Source: Phascolarctobacterium sp. (GTDB lineage Bacteria > Bacillota > Negativicutes > Acidaminococcales > Acidaminococcaceae). Taken from it: a stretch of 64,000 nt of DNA. Below are positions 16,151 through 24,570 of the stretch, piece by piece. A program made the translations under genes and the position numbers. Under the pieces are notes generated by a model. It was not told where the DNA came from. It saw nothing but the letters and a program-made list of their open reading frames with translations, and made no database searches. Every line of letters begins with the position of its first letter. Positions within the stretch are counted from its first letter, which is position 1. The stretch covers positions 84,109 to 148,108 of the forward strand of contig JAUNWI010000005.1 of the NCBI GenBank assembly GCA_030540395.1. Reading direction: 5' to 3'.

Positions 16151-16863
16151 AGTTTGATTTAATTTCTACTGGTGCCGGAGAAATGAGCTTTACAGAGCAT
16201 TTAGAGGAGCTGCGCCATAGGCTGATGAAAATGCTCCTGGCTGTAGTGGTAGGGCTGTTTATTAGCTACTGCTTTATTGACACTATAGTAAGCTTTGTCA
16301 CAGCACCTGCTGGTAAGCTTTATTATCTGCGACCGGCAGAGGCCTTTTTTATTTATATTAAGGTAGGCGCGGTGGCTGGCTGCGTCATTGCTACACCGAT
16401 TATTTTTTACCAGCTGTGGGCCTTTGTGATGCCTGCCATGAATATCAAGCAGCGGCTATGGCTTTTGGCGATTACGGTTCTTTCCTTAGGCCTTTTTGCG
16501 AGCGGCATTTTGTTTTCCTATTATCTGGTTTTGCCCTTGGGGCTGGCCTTTTTTACAGGCTTTGATGCTCAGGGGGTGCAGGCGATGATTTCCATGGAAA
16601 ACTATATTGATTTTTTGCTGATGCTGCTCTTGCCCTTCGGCCTGATTTTTGAATTGCCCTTAGTGATTATCGTGGGGGCAGGGCTCGGCATTATCACTAG
16701 TAATGGCTTAAAAAGAATGCGCCCTTATGTGTTTTTGTTAAGCTTTTTATTGGCGGCCATCTTGACACCTCCGGATGTTATTTCGCAAATCATGCTGGCA
16801 GTTCCCATGCTGTGCATGTACGAGCTGAGCCTGCTTTTTATTCGTTACATTTTACAAAGATAA
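16147..16863 (+). CDS. tatC: Sec-independent translocase TatC
   Basis: A 238-residue protein with six membrane helices that recognises twin-arginine signals. The N-terminal MSFTEHLEELRHRL is the family signature on the cytoplasmic side; AEAFFIYIKVG and FGLIFELPLVI are further conserved segments. Translation may start at 16147 (coupled with tatA, ATGA overlap) or at the Met of MSFTEHL (16183). With tatA it forms a two-gene export operon between a Tat-like HD protein and alkaline phosphatase, the latter with a Sec-type signal. Confidence 0.93.
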   Translation: MKFDLISTGAGEMSFTEHLEELRHRLMKMLLAVVVGLFISYCFIDTIVSFVTAPAGKLYYLRPAEAFFIYIKVGAVAGCVIATPIIFYQLWAFVMPAMNIKQRLWLLAITVLSLGLFASGILFSYYLVLPLGLAFFTGFDAQGVQAMISMENYIDFLLMLLLPFGLIFELPLVIIVGAGLGIITSNGLKRMRPYVFLLSFLLAAILTPPDVISQIMLAVPMLCMYELSLLFIRYILQR

Positions 16864-16870
16864 AAAATAG

Positions 16871-16925
16871 TTAACTTGAACTTAACTAAAACAGTATATT
16901 GATTTTAACATTGCTGCCTTATACT
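16871..16925 (+). promoter_or_regulatory. phoA promoter region with candidate Pho box
   Basis: TTAACT (16871), TTAACT (16882), AGTATA (16893) and TTTAAC (16904) keep an 11-base period just upstream of a TATACT -10 (16920-16925) with no good -35. A weak -35 with direct repeats in its place is how PhoP-activated promoters look in B. subtilis. Confidence 0.55.
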
Positions 16926-16966
16926 TAAAGCACAAGAGAGATATTCTCTGAGAAAGGATGAAAATA

Positions 16967-18763
16967 ATGAAATTCATGCATAAGAAAAATGCTTTTATCG
17001 CAGCTGCTATGCTGGGCTTAAGCTGCACCTTCGGTGCTTATCTGCCTTCTGTTACTGAGGCTGCTGGCTACCTTGCTCCCCAAGAGCAGGCTATCAAGGT
17101 ACTGCCTATTGACAATGCTAAATTCCTGCAAGGCCAACGCTTTGACTTTGCCATTGAAATCAAAAATGGCGACACCAATATGGATGTCAAAGTAAATGGT
17201 CAAGATGCCGCTAAGTTCTTTGGTAAAACTGCTACCAAGAGCATGGAAGGCACCACTGCTGTATATCGTATTGATGATGTAAGCTTCCCCAAGGCTGGCG
17301 ACATCACCATCAATGTTAAAAATGGCGCTAATGAACGTGCTGCTAAATATGTTGTAACCAATGCTAAGGCTAAAAAGACTGCCAAAAACGTAATCCTGTT
17401 TGTAGGCGATGGCATGAGCCTGCAAGCACGCGAAATCGCGCGTATTCTGTCCAAGGGCATCACCGAGGGCAAATATAACGATTTGCTGAACATGGAAAAG
17501 CTGGACAACATGGCTGTAATAACCACCTCCGGCTATGACTCCATCGTTACTGACTCTGCCAACAGTGCTTCTGCTTATGCAACTGGTCACAAGAGCGTTG
17601 TAAATGCTATGGGCATTTATGAAAACTGCACCAAGGATCCTCTGGATGACCCCAAGGTAGAAAACATCATCGAGCTGGCTAAGCGTACTCGTGGCATGGC
17701 TACCGGTATCGTATCCACCGCTAATATTACCGATGCTACCCCGGCTGCAATGCTGGCTCACACCCGTCGTCGTGCAGAGCAAAACTATATTGCTGCTGAT
17801 ATGCTCACCGAAAAGCATCGTCCCGATGTAATTCTGGGCGGCGGCTCCCGTCATTTCCTGCCCAAAGGCGTACCTGGCTCCAAGCGTAAGGATAATGTGG
17901 ACGTAATCAAGAGCTTTGAGGATTTGGGCTATGCCTTCTCCGGCACCAAGACCGAGCTGCGCAACACTCCGAAGGATGCTGACAAGCTGCTGGGCCTGTA
18001 TCAGCTGAACAACATGGATGTATATATCGATAGAGAAGTTACCAAGAACCCCAAGGTTTTGAAGGGCTTTAACGACCAACCGGGCCTGGTAGAAATGACT
18101 GAAAAAGCTATCGAGACCTTGAGCAAGAACAAGAACGGCTTCTTCCTGATGGTTGAAGGTGCTTGCATCGATAAACAATTGCACGTGCTGGATTGGCAGC
18201 GCGCTGCTTATGATAACATCGAAATGGATAAGGCTATAGGCGTAGCACAGAAATTTGCTGCTCAAAAGAACGATACCCTGATTATCGTGGTAGCTGACCA
18301 TGCTCATGGTGCTAGCATCACCGGTACCTATCATGAAAAGGATGGCAAGACCGGTCGTGAAGCAGTAAGAACCTATGCTGATGCTAAATGGCCTACCTTC
18401 GAGGATGCTGATGGTGATGGCTATCCTGATAACCCGGATCCGTCTGTAACCTTGGCTGTACAATTTGCTAACCACCCTGATTATAACGAAAACTATCGCT
18501 TCAAACCCGTACCGACTGTGCCTGCTGTAATGGGCAAGGACGGCAAAGCTATTGCTAACCCGAAGATTAGTGGCGAGCTGCTGCGTGGCAATATCCCCGC
18601 TAAGGCTGACCAAGAGGTACACTCTGCTGACGACATCCTGCTGAATGCTGGTGGTCCTGGCTCTGAATACTTCAAGGGCGTTATGGATAACACCGAGGTC
18701 TTCTTCGGCATGGTAAGAGCTCTGGGCTTGGACGGCAATAAGACTGTTAAACAAAGCAAATAA
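16967..18763 (+). CDS. phoA: Alkaline phosphatase, secreted
   Basis: A 598-residue metallo-phosphatase that releases phosphate from monoesters outside the inner membrane. A Sec signal peptide covers about residues 1-32 (KKNAFIAAAMLGLSC...VTEAAG). After an extra N-terminal domain of ~100 residues come LFVGDGMS (metal Asp), TDSANSASAYATG with the nucleophile Ser197, and VADHAHGA (metal Asp/His). Start at 16967 because AAGG lies 9 bases upstream; the ATG at 16958 has no room for a site. Candidate Pho box upstream. It is followed by a metal-linked ABC set that could supply zinc. Codon choice is strongly biased, suggesting high expression. Confidence 0.9.
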   Translation: MKFMHKKNAFIAAAMLGLSCTFGAYLPSVTEAAGYLAPQEQAIKVLPIDNAKFLQGQRFDFAIEIKNGDTNMDVKVNGQDAAKFFGKTATKSMEGTTAVYRIDDVSFPKAGDITINVKNGANERAAKYVVTNAKAKKTAKNVILFVGDGMSLQAREIARILSKGITEGKYNDLLNMEKLDNMAVITTSGYDSIVTDSANSASAYATGHKSVVNAMGIYENCTKDPLDDPKVENIIELAKRTRGMATGIVSTANITDATPAAMLAHTRRRAEQNYIAADMLTEKHRPDVILGGGSRHFLPKGVPGSKRKDNVDVIKSFEDLGYAFSGTKTELRNTPKDADKLLGLYQLNNMDVYIDREVTKNPKVLKGFNDQPGLVEMTEKAIETLSKNKNGFFLMVEGACIDKQLHVLDWQRAAYDNIEMDKAIGVAQKFAAQKNDTLIIVVADHAHGASITGTYHEKDGKTGREAVRTYADAKWPTFEDADGDGYPDNPDPSVTLAVQFANHPDYNENYRFKPVPTVPAVMGKDGKAIANPKISGELLRGNIPAKADQEVHSADDILLNAGGPGSEYFKGVMDNTEVFFGMVRALGLDGNKTVKQSK

Positions 18764-18776
18764 TTAGGGGTAAATA

Positions 18777-19280
18777 ATGATGCGAAAAGCTTTTGGTTTC
18801 TTTTTGCCACTGCTTTTCTTCATAAACATCCTTCTTGGAACGGTTCCCTTGGGGGAACCGTTTCTTAGCTTTTGCGGAAGTTCCGGCAAAGCAGAAGCGT
18901 TTTGGGGAAGTGCAGAGGCAATTGGCTTTGATGAAATGTATTCTTCCGTATCCTCTCGCGGTGTGGAGCTCAGCGATAAGCTGAAGCAAAACGAAGGCAA
19001 GGAGGTCAGCATGGTTGGCTTTATGGCTCCGCCTTTAACTCCCACCATCAACTTTTTTGTGTTGACCAGAGAGCCCATGTCCATTTGTCCCTTCTGTGGC
19101 AGTGATGCCGATTGGCCCACCGATATCGTTGTAGTAAAGCTAAGCGAGCCGGTTAAGGCGTTGCCCTTTGATAGCCCTATCAAGGTTACGGGTGTGCTTG
19201 AGCTGGGAACCGAGGTGGACGGTGAGACTGGCTTTGTGAGCCTAGTGCGCATTCGGGCGAATAATTTGGAGGCTTTATAA
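18777..19280 (+). CDS. DUF3299-like secreted protein
   Basis: A 167-residue protein with an N-terminal signal or anchor helix (FGFFLPLLFFINILLGTVPLG). The mature part has an OB-like segment, VSMVGFMAPP, then MSICPFCGSDADWP, which places a C-x-x-C in a conserved spot, and ends RIRANNLEAL. This matches my recollection of DUF3299 proteins, one of which is encoded next to a MacB-like ABC pair in the Zur-controlled operon of Pseudomonas. The stop overlaps the start of the ATPase gene (TAATG). A role in zinc handling is inferred from that comparison and from the neighbouring zinc enzyme phoA. Confidence 0.6.
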   Translation: MMRKAFGFFLPLLFFINILLGTVPLGEPFLSFCGSSGKAEAFWGSAEAIGFDEMYSSVSSRGVELSDKLKQNEGKEVSMVGFMAPPLTPTINFFVLTREPMSICPFCGSDADWPTDIVVVKLSEPVKALPFDSPIKVTGVLELGTEVDGETGFVSLVRIRANNLEAL

Positions 19281-19957
19281 TGGCTCTGTTACAGATAGAT
19301 GATTTGCAGAAGGTCTTTTATACTCCGGATGGCAATGTGAGTAATGTAATCTATGTGCCGGAGCTAACGCTCGAGTGGGGTGAGAGCTTGGTCCTAGATG
19401 GCCCCAGTGGCTGTGGCAAAACGACTATTTTGCACTTGATTTCGGGTCTATTAAAGGCTGATAGTGGCAGCATTGAGTTTGACGGAAGGCAGCTTTTAGA
19501 GCTGGACGCCACGCAAAGAGCGCAATGGCGCAGCCGTAATATTGGCTATATTTTGCAAAAGCTCAATCTGTTGGAGGAGCTAACTGTGCTGGAAAATGTG
19601 CTGTTGCCCCTGTGCTGGCAGGCCGAGGCCGTGGATATGGAGGGCTTTAAGGCGCGGGCTAAGGAGCTTTTGCAGCAGGTTGGCTTGGAGAATAAGCTAC
19701 ATATGCTTCCTACCCATTTGAGTATTGGCGAGCAGCAGCGTGTAGCTGTGGTGCGGGCTCTGCTGCAGCGTCCACCCTTGGTGCTAGCCGATGAACCCAC
19801 TGCTAGCTTGGATAAGGCCAATGGGGAGAAGGTGTTGGAGCTTTTGCAGCAGCTGTGTAAGCTGAATAATACAGCTTTGCTCATTAGTACTCATGATGAA
19901 AGCATTAAAGCGCGCTTTGCTAAACGCTATAATATAAGGAGCGGCTGCTATGAATAA
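19280..19957 (+). CDS. ABC transporter ATP-binding protein, LolD/MacB type
   Basis: A 225-residue ABC ATPase with Walker A GPSGCGKTT, Q-loop LQKLNLLEELTVLENV, signature LSIGEQQRVAVVRA (Ile in place of Gly at the third position, as in several LolD-like proteins) and Walker B VLADEPTASLD. This branch works with FtsX-type permeases and drives extraction or mechanical steps outside the membrane rather than uptake. It overlaps the permease gene by 8 bases and the DUF3299 gene by one base, so the three genes are one unit. Confidence 0.85.
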   Translation: MALLQIDDLQKVFYTPDGNVSNVIYVPELTLEWGESLVLDGPSGCGKTTILHLISGLLKADSGSIEFDGRQLLELDATQRAQWRSRNIGYILQKLNLLEELTVLENVLLPLCWQAEAVDMEGFKARAKELLQQVGLENKLHMLPTHLSIGEQQRVAVVRALLQRPPLVLADEPTASLDKANGEKVLELLQQLCKLNNTALLISTHDESIKARFAKRYNIRSGCYE

Positions 19958-21143
19958 AAATCTGCTTGTATATCGTTTATTGCTGGGCAAAAAGCTGCAA
20001 AACAGCGTGGTAGCTCTGATTATGGCTTTGGGCGTAGCACTGGCAGTAATTGTGCTGCTGCTAGCCAATGGTGTGCACCAGAGCATGGTACAAGCTGCGA
20101 AGCCCTTTCCCTTGCTCATGGGCGCCAAGGGCAGCCCTAATCAGCTTGTTTTGAACAGCGTCTTCCTCAAGGACCAGCCGGTGGGCAATATCAGCTATTC
20201 CGTCCTAGAGGAGCTGCGGCAGTCTAAGGCGGTGGAGCAGGCAATACCGCTGGGCTTTGGTGATAATTATCGCGGCTTTAGGCTCATTGGCACCGAAAAA
20301 GAGCTTTTTGAGCTTAATCTTTTAGGCGCGAAGCAGGAGCACTGGCTGCAGCTTGCTGAGGGACGTGCCTTTGCTGATGAGCAGGAGGCTGTGTTGGGTG
20401 CGGAGGCAGCGCGTTTAAGCGGCCTGAAGCTGGGCGATAGCTTTGCTTCCGTCCATGGCTTAGTTGCCAACGCCAATAGCAAGGCCCATAAAGAAAAATA
20501 TAAGGTTGTGGGCATTTTAAAGCCGGTGCATGGGCCCTATGACCAGGGGATTTTTGTGCCCATGGAAAGCATTTGGGAGCACCATAGCCATGGTAAGGCA
20601 GATACTCCTAAGGAAGCAACCGCCATTGTCATTCGGCCTACGGGCTATGCTGCATCTATGCAGCTAGCTGCGTCCTATAGCAAGCATCCGGCTGTACAGG
20701 TGGTTTTTCCTGCGAAGATAGTGATTCAAATATTCTCAATTCTGGGCAATGTTGAAAAGCTCTTGCAGATGCTTAACTATGCCGTGCTAGCGATGGCCTT
20801 GCTGATTATCGCGGGCTCCTTATATTGGTTTGCCCTGTGCAGCGCGCATCAGCAGGCTATTATGAGGGCGTTAGGCGGTACTACTAGGCAGGTAGTAAGC
20901 CTGTATTTTCGCCTTGGCATGTGCCTTGTCAGCACAGGTATCATCGGTGGCCTGGTGATGGGCCATGGGCTTTATTATGCTCTTGCCAATTTGCTGCAGA
21001 GCAAGGCCGGCTTGTATCTGCCACAGCAGCTGTTAGCCGAGGAAGGGGTTTTAGTAGCTGTGGTCCTGCTGTTGGGTGCACTTTGTAGCTGGCTGCCAGC
21101 CTATTGGACGGCTTCTAGAAGCGATATTGTTGAAAATTTGTAA
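19950..21143 (+). CDS. FtsX/MacB-type ABC permease
   Basis: A 397-residue permease with one N-terminal helix (about residues 20-40), a large extracytoplasmic domain (about 45-260) and three C-terminal helices, the FtsX/MacB plan. The C-terminal helices contain AIMRALGGTTRQVVSLYF, which is the coupling segment for the ATPase. With the two upstream genes it forms a DUF3299-ATPase-FtsX set. Uptake is unlikely for this architecture; metal or lipoprotein handling in the envelope is more plausible. No terminator is obvious directly after it. Confidence 0.8.
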   Translation: MNKNLLVYRLLLGKKLQNSVVALIMALGVALAVIVLLLANGVHQSMVQAAKPFPLLMGAKGSPNQLVLNSVFLKDQPVGNISYSVLEELRQSKAVEQAIPLGFGDNYRGFRLIGTEKELFELNLLGAKQEHWLQLAEGRAFADEQEAVLGAEAARLSGLKLGDSFASVHGLVANANSKAHKEKYKVVGILKPVHGPYDQGIFVPMESIWEHHSHGKADTPKEATAIVIRPTGYAASMQLAASYSKHPAVQVVFPAKIVIQIFSILGNVEKLLQMLNYAVLAMALLIIAGSLYWFALCSAHQQAIMRALGGTTRQVVSLYFRLGMCLVSTGIIGGLVMGHGLYYALANLLQSKAGLYLPQQLLAEEGVLVAVVLLLGALCSWLPAYWTASRSDIVENL

Positions 21144-21234
21144 TCTGCACTGCATCTTGACAGATACAAAAATCTGCTCTATATTTATATCATAGTATAA
21201 CGCTCTGAATTGAGTATAAGGCAGGTTATCAAAG

Positions 21235-21858
21235 ATGAAAATCCCCTTACATTATCAGGTGTCAAATTATGATTGTGGTCCCACCTCGCTAGTGAACGCG
21301 TTAAATGTTTTGTTTGAGCGTGAGGATATTCCTCCGGAGCTCATCCGTAATATTATGCTGTACTGCCTGGATTGCTATAATCTGCAGGGCGAGGAGGGTC
21401 GCTCTGGCACTAGCAGACTGGCGATGATGTACTTGAGCAATTGGATGGATGGCTACGGCAAAACCGGTCGCTTGCCCATCTCCAGCGAATATGTAAGTGG
21501 CAGGGATGTTTACATCGGCCCCGGAGGCAAAATAAATCAAGCACTGCAATGCAATGGCGTGGTCGTAGTGCGCCTTTTTCTTGATGAATGGCATTTTGTT
21601 TTGCTCACTGGTAAGGGCAACGATGTGGTGCTTGCTTTTGACCCTTATTTGAGCACAGAGCTTTTTGTGGACCATCCGGAAATCAGCTTGGAGCTGGACC
21701 CCTGGCATTATAATCGTATTATTCCTGATAGTTGCTTTAATTCTGAAGCGGAGCAGCTTTATGCCTTGGGGCCGAAGGACTTGCGCGAGGCTGTGATCAT
21801 TTATAACGAAAGGACCCGCAAGCAGGCTGTAATGGAGCAGATTGAATATTATATTTAG
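21235..21858 (+). CDS. C39-like papain-fold peptidase or related protein
   Basis: A 207-residue protein with the C39-like pattern: NYDCGPTSLVNAL (candidate catalytic Cys14), EWHFVLLTG (His) and AFDPYLST (Asp). There is no signal peptide or membrane helix, so it would act in the cytoplasm, unlike the bacteriocin-processing C39 peptidases fused to ABC transporters. The ribosome site is weak (AAGGCAGG 14 bases upstream). It stands alone between the ABC set and a terminator. Function unknown. Confidence 0.6.
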   Translation: MKIPLHYQVSNYDCGPTSLVNALNVLFEREDIPPELIRNIMLYCLDCYNLQGEEGRSGTSRLAMMYLSNWMDGYGKTGRLPISSEYVSGRDVYIGPGGKINQALQCNGVVVVRLFLDEWHFVLLTGKGNDVVLAFDPYLSTELFVDHPEISLELDPWHYNRIIPDSCFNSEAEQLYALGPKDLREAVIIYNERTRKQAVMEQIEYYI

Positions 21859-21903
21859 CAGTTACAAGAGCCATCTCAGGGTCAGATTATATGATTCTTT
21901 ACA

Positions 21904-21947
21904 AAGTCGGAGCTTTTTTCTTAAAAAAGCGGCTCCGGCTTTTTTCT
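21904..21947 (+). terminator. Terminator
   Basis: GTCGGAGC pairs with GCTCCGGC, with an inner TTTTTTC/AAAAAAG stem and a final T-run. Confidence 0.8.
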
Positions 21948-22020
21948 TATTTACAAGCGCAATTAAACAGAGTACAATAATAGGGTAAAAGTATATATTA
22001 GATTTTCAGGAGCGATGTGT

Positions 22021-22377
22021 ATGAAACTAAGTGAAGTACAAAAACTGCTGGAGGCTAGGGTTTTGGGGGGAGAAGAGTTTCTGGACCGCCAAATAGAAAC
22101 CTGCTGCGGCAGCGATATGATGAGCGACGTTTTGGCTTTTACCAAACGCAACACGCTGCTATGTACAGGTCTGACCAATATGCAAGTGGTACGCACTGCC
22201 GATATGACCGAGCTGAGTGGTTTAGTTTTCGTGCGCGGCAAGGTGCCTGACCAGGAAATAGTGGAGGCTGCGGCGGAGGATATGCTCCCTGTTTTGGTAA
22301 CAGAGCATACTTTGTTTGATGCCTGTGGCATTTTATATGCTGCTGGAATTCGTGGCTGTAGTAAAAGAGGTAATTAA
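22021..22377 (+). CDS. DRTGG-domain protein of the hydrogenase-like cluster, first copy
   Basis: A 118-residue protein resembling the DRTGG/CBS-associated small domain (KLSEVQKLLEARVLGG, DMMSDVLAF, LLCTGLTNMQVVRTADM, and ILPVLVTEHTLFDACGILY-like end). The ATG at 22021 has AGGAG 8 bases upstream; the ATG two codons earlier is too close. Such domains flank hydrogenase-like genes in many anaerobes and are thought to bind ligands. It is followed at once by the ATPase-domain gene. A second copy lies at the other end of the cluster. Confidence 0.7.
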   Translation: MKLSEVQKLLEARVLGGEEFLDRQIETCCGSDMMSDVLAFTKRNTLLCTGLTNMQVVRTADMTELSGLVFVRGKVPDQEIVEAAAEDMLPVLVTEHTLFDACGILYAAGIRGCSKRGN

Positions 22378-22378
22378 A

Positions 22379-22822
22379 ATGAGTGATAATAAATCAGTGA
22401 AATTGGCTTTTGATTGCGCCGGAGGCGATTTTGAAAGAGCTGGCGAGGCTTCCTCCAAGATCAAGAAGATGCTGCAGCGTCTGGGCATTCCTGCGGACTG
22501 TGTACGCCGCATCGCCATTGGCACCTATGAGGCCGAGATGAATGTGATTATTCATGCCGGCGGTGGCAATGTGGCGGCGGAGGTTTTCCCCACCATGACG
22601 GTGATTACCGTTACCGATAAGGGTCCCGGCATTCCTGATATTAATAAAGCTTTGCAGGAGGGCTGGTCCACAGCTCCTGACTATGTGCGCCAAATGGGCT
22701 TTGGTGCCGGCATGGGCTTGCCTAATATGCAAAAATGCTCTGATGAATTTGATATTCAGTCCAAGGTGGGTGAGGGTACTACCATCGTAATGAAGTTTAA
22801 GCACCAAAGTGAAGATTTATAA
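22379..22822 (+). CDS. RsbW-like ATP-binding protein (HATPase)
   Basis: A 147-residue GHKL ATPase of the anti-sigma-factor/serine-kinase type. The N-box is IAIGTYEAEMNVIIHAGGG (Glu and Asn for Mg-ATP), G1 is TDKGPGIPD and G2 is GFGAGMGLPNMQ. It starts 1 base after the previous stop, with AGAGG as ribosome site. Members of this family phosphorylate anti-anti-sigma partners or bind sigma factors; no such partner is nearby. Its fixed place beside hydrogenase-like genes suggests signalling from the redox protein. Confidence 0.82.
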   Translation: MSDNKSVKLAFDCAGGDFERAGEASSKIKKMLQRLGIPADCVRRIAIGTYEAEMNVIIHAGGGNVAAEVFPTMTVITVTDKGPGIPDINKALQEGWSTAPDYVRQMGFGAGMGLPNMQKCSDEFDIQSKVGEGTTIVMKFKHQSEDL

Positions 22823-22856
22823 GCTAATGTTTCTGAGCAAAGTGAGGTGATACGCA

Positions 22857-24230
22857 TTGGCTCCTACAAAGTATTATCATTCGGTACAGCTCAATAGAGA
22901 GAAATGTCAGGGCTGCGTATCCTGCGTCAAGCTCTGTCCTACGGAGGCCATTAGGGTTCGCAATGGCAAGGCCGAGATTTTGGCGGACCGCTGCATTGAT
23001 TGTGGTGCCTGTGCCAGTGGCTGTCCCTATCACGCCTTTACAGTGAAGACCGACATGCTGGAGGGCTTGTCAAAGTTTGTATATAACATTGTGCTGCCGG
23101 CGCCCAGCCTTTATTCCCAGTTTCCGGCCAACGTGCCCTTGGAGGACATTTGGCAGGGGCTGCATAATTTAGGCTTTGATGAGATTTTTGACGTTTCGCT
23201 GGCTTCTGAATACATTGCCAAGGAAATAGAAAGCTATCTTAAAAACTACACAGGAGGACGCAAGCCTTTAATTTCCAGCACCTGTCCGGCGGTAATGCGT
23301 CTGATTCAGGTAAAATTTCCGGAATTAATCAAGCAGGTAGTGCCGGTTTTGGCACCTGTTGAAGCTGCGGCCATTTATGTCAAGCGGGAGGCGGCAGCGC
23401 GCAAGCAGCTGTCAACGGACCTTATTGGCGTGTGGTTTATTTCACCCTGCCCTTCCAAAGAGACCAATATCCGTCAGTCCGTGGACGTACAGCATACGGA
23501 GCTCACAGGCAGCTTTAGCCTGAGCGAAATCTATGGCCTGCTCTTGAAAAATATGGGTGGAACCCATGAATTAAATGTGCGCACCGGCTCTTCCTATGGC
23601 TTGGGTTGGGGAACCTACGGAGGGGAGCTGGCTTCTGCAGGCATAACCAATGGTCTGGCGATTCACGGCATTGATAATGTTTACGAAATCCTAGAGCAGA
23701 TTTCTATGAATAAAATGCCCCAGCTTGATTATGTGGAGTGCAATGCCTGCCAGGGCGGCTGCTTGGGCGGCCTTTTGGCAGCAGAAAATAAATTTGTAGC
23801 TGAAAGCAATCTGCGTCAGCGTATCCGCCAACTGCGAGAGCAGGAGCCTGCCGCCAGGCAGGAGGCTATGGCTAGAACCATGGTGCTGCAGGACTTTCCG
23901 GCTTCGGCTGCCTATCGCAAGCGCTTGGTGCCCCGTCCCATGATGCAGCTGGATGATGACATTATGGAGGCTATGAAGAAGTTCGAGCGCATGGAGGAGG
24001 TACTCTGTGCGTTGCCTGGACTGGATTGTGGTGCTTGTGGCGCTCCCAGCTGCCAGGGCTTGGCCGAAGATATCGTGCAGGGTAAGGCCCACGAAATTGA
24101 TTGTATTTTTAAACTGCGTGCCAGTGTGCACAAGCTGTCCCAGGGCATGCTGGAGCTGGCTAAGCAGATTCCCATATACCATGAACCCAAAATGCTGAAT
24201 AATATGGAGGATGAAGATCATGAAGGTTAA
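22857..24230 (+). CDS. FeFe-hydrogenase-like iron-sulfur protein, likely sensory
   Basis: A 457-residue protein starting with TTG (GTGAGGTG upstream). N-terminal 2x[4Fe-4S] ferredoxin domain (Cys17-Cys27 and Cys46-Cys56 groups), then a hydrogenase large-subunit domain with all four H-cluster Cys: Cys143 (STCPAV), Cys198 (SPCPSK), Cys298 and Cys302 (CNACQGGC). The residue before Cys143, the proton-shuttle Cys in catalytic enzymes, is Thr. The C-terminus adds a Fe-S domain, LDCGACGAPSC. This plan fits the sensory-type hydrogenases. It lacks a PAS domain and overlaps the following DRTGG gene. Maturation genes are not in the window. Confidence 0.85.
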   Translation: MAPTKYYHSVQLNREKCQGCVSCVKLCPTEAIRVRNGKAEILADRCIDCGACASGCPYHAFTVKTDMLEGLSKFVYNIVLPAPSLYSQFPANVPLEDIWQGLHNLGFDEIFDVSLASEYIAKEIESYLKNYTGGRKPLISSTCPAVMRLIQVKFPELIKQVVPVLAPVEAAAIYVKREAAARKQLSTDLIGVWFISPCPSKETNIRQSVDVQHTELTGSFSLSEIYGLLLKNMGGTHELNVRTGSSYGLGWGTYGGELASAGITNGLAIHGIDNVYEILEQISMNKMPQLDYVECNACQGGCLGGLLAAENKFVAESNLRQRIRQLREQEPAARQEAMARTMVLQDFPASAAYRKRLVPRPMMQLDDDIMEAMKKFERMEEVLCALPGLDCGACGAPSCQGLAEDIVQGKAHEIDCIFKLRASVHKLSQGMLELAKQIPIYHEPKMLNNMEDEDHEG

Positions 24231-24570
24231 AGAGCTTTTAGATGTATTAAATTTGAAATTGTTAACTAAGGATGTATCCGAGGATGCGTTATATGCAGAG
24301 GTAGAGGGTGGCTATGCCAGCGACCTGCTGAGCAATGCCATGGGCCAGGCACAACCGGGCATGGTATGGGTGACAATGCAGGGGCACCAAAATGTAGCTG
24401 CCGTGGCTTCCTTGATTGGGCTTTCCTGCGTGATTGTAGCTGGTGATGGTCCTGTGGCTGAAGAAACTCTGCACAAAGCCAATATGAATGATATTGTTGT
24501 TGCCGCTACTGCTGAGCCTGCTTTTGAGCTGATTGGCAAAATGTATGCGTTGGGCGTGGGCAAAAAATAA
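24220..24570 (+). CDS. DRTGG-domain protein of the hydrogenase-like cluster, second copy
   Basis: A 116-residue protein (MKVKELLDVLNLKLLT...) of the same small-domain type as the first gene of the cluster: GYASDLLSNAMGQAQPGMVWVTMQGHQNVAAVA and a final KMYALGVGKK. The ATG at 24220 overlaps the hydrogenase-like gene by 11 bases and has GGAGG at a good distance. Its two-sided arrangement (DRTGG, ATPase, hydrogenase, DRTGG) is seen in Clostridia and Thermotogae ahead of bifurcating hydrogenases, but none follows here. Confidence 0.7.
   Translation: MKVKELLDVLNLKLLTKDVSEDALYAEVEGGYASDLLSNAMGQAQPGMVWVTMQGHQNVAAVASLIGLSCVIVAGDGPVAEETLHKANMNDIVVAATAEPAFELIGKMYALGVGKK

Noticed and set aside
17018..18754. 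578-codon open frame on the minus strand opposite phoA
   Set aside because: Product has no recognisable motif and no ribosome site; the sense strand has clear alkaline phosphatase motifs. It results from codon bias.
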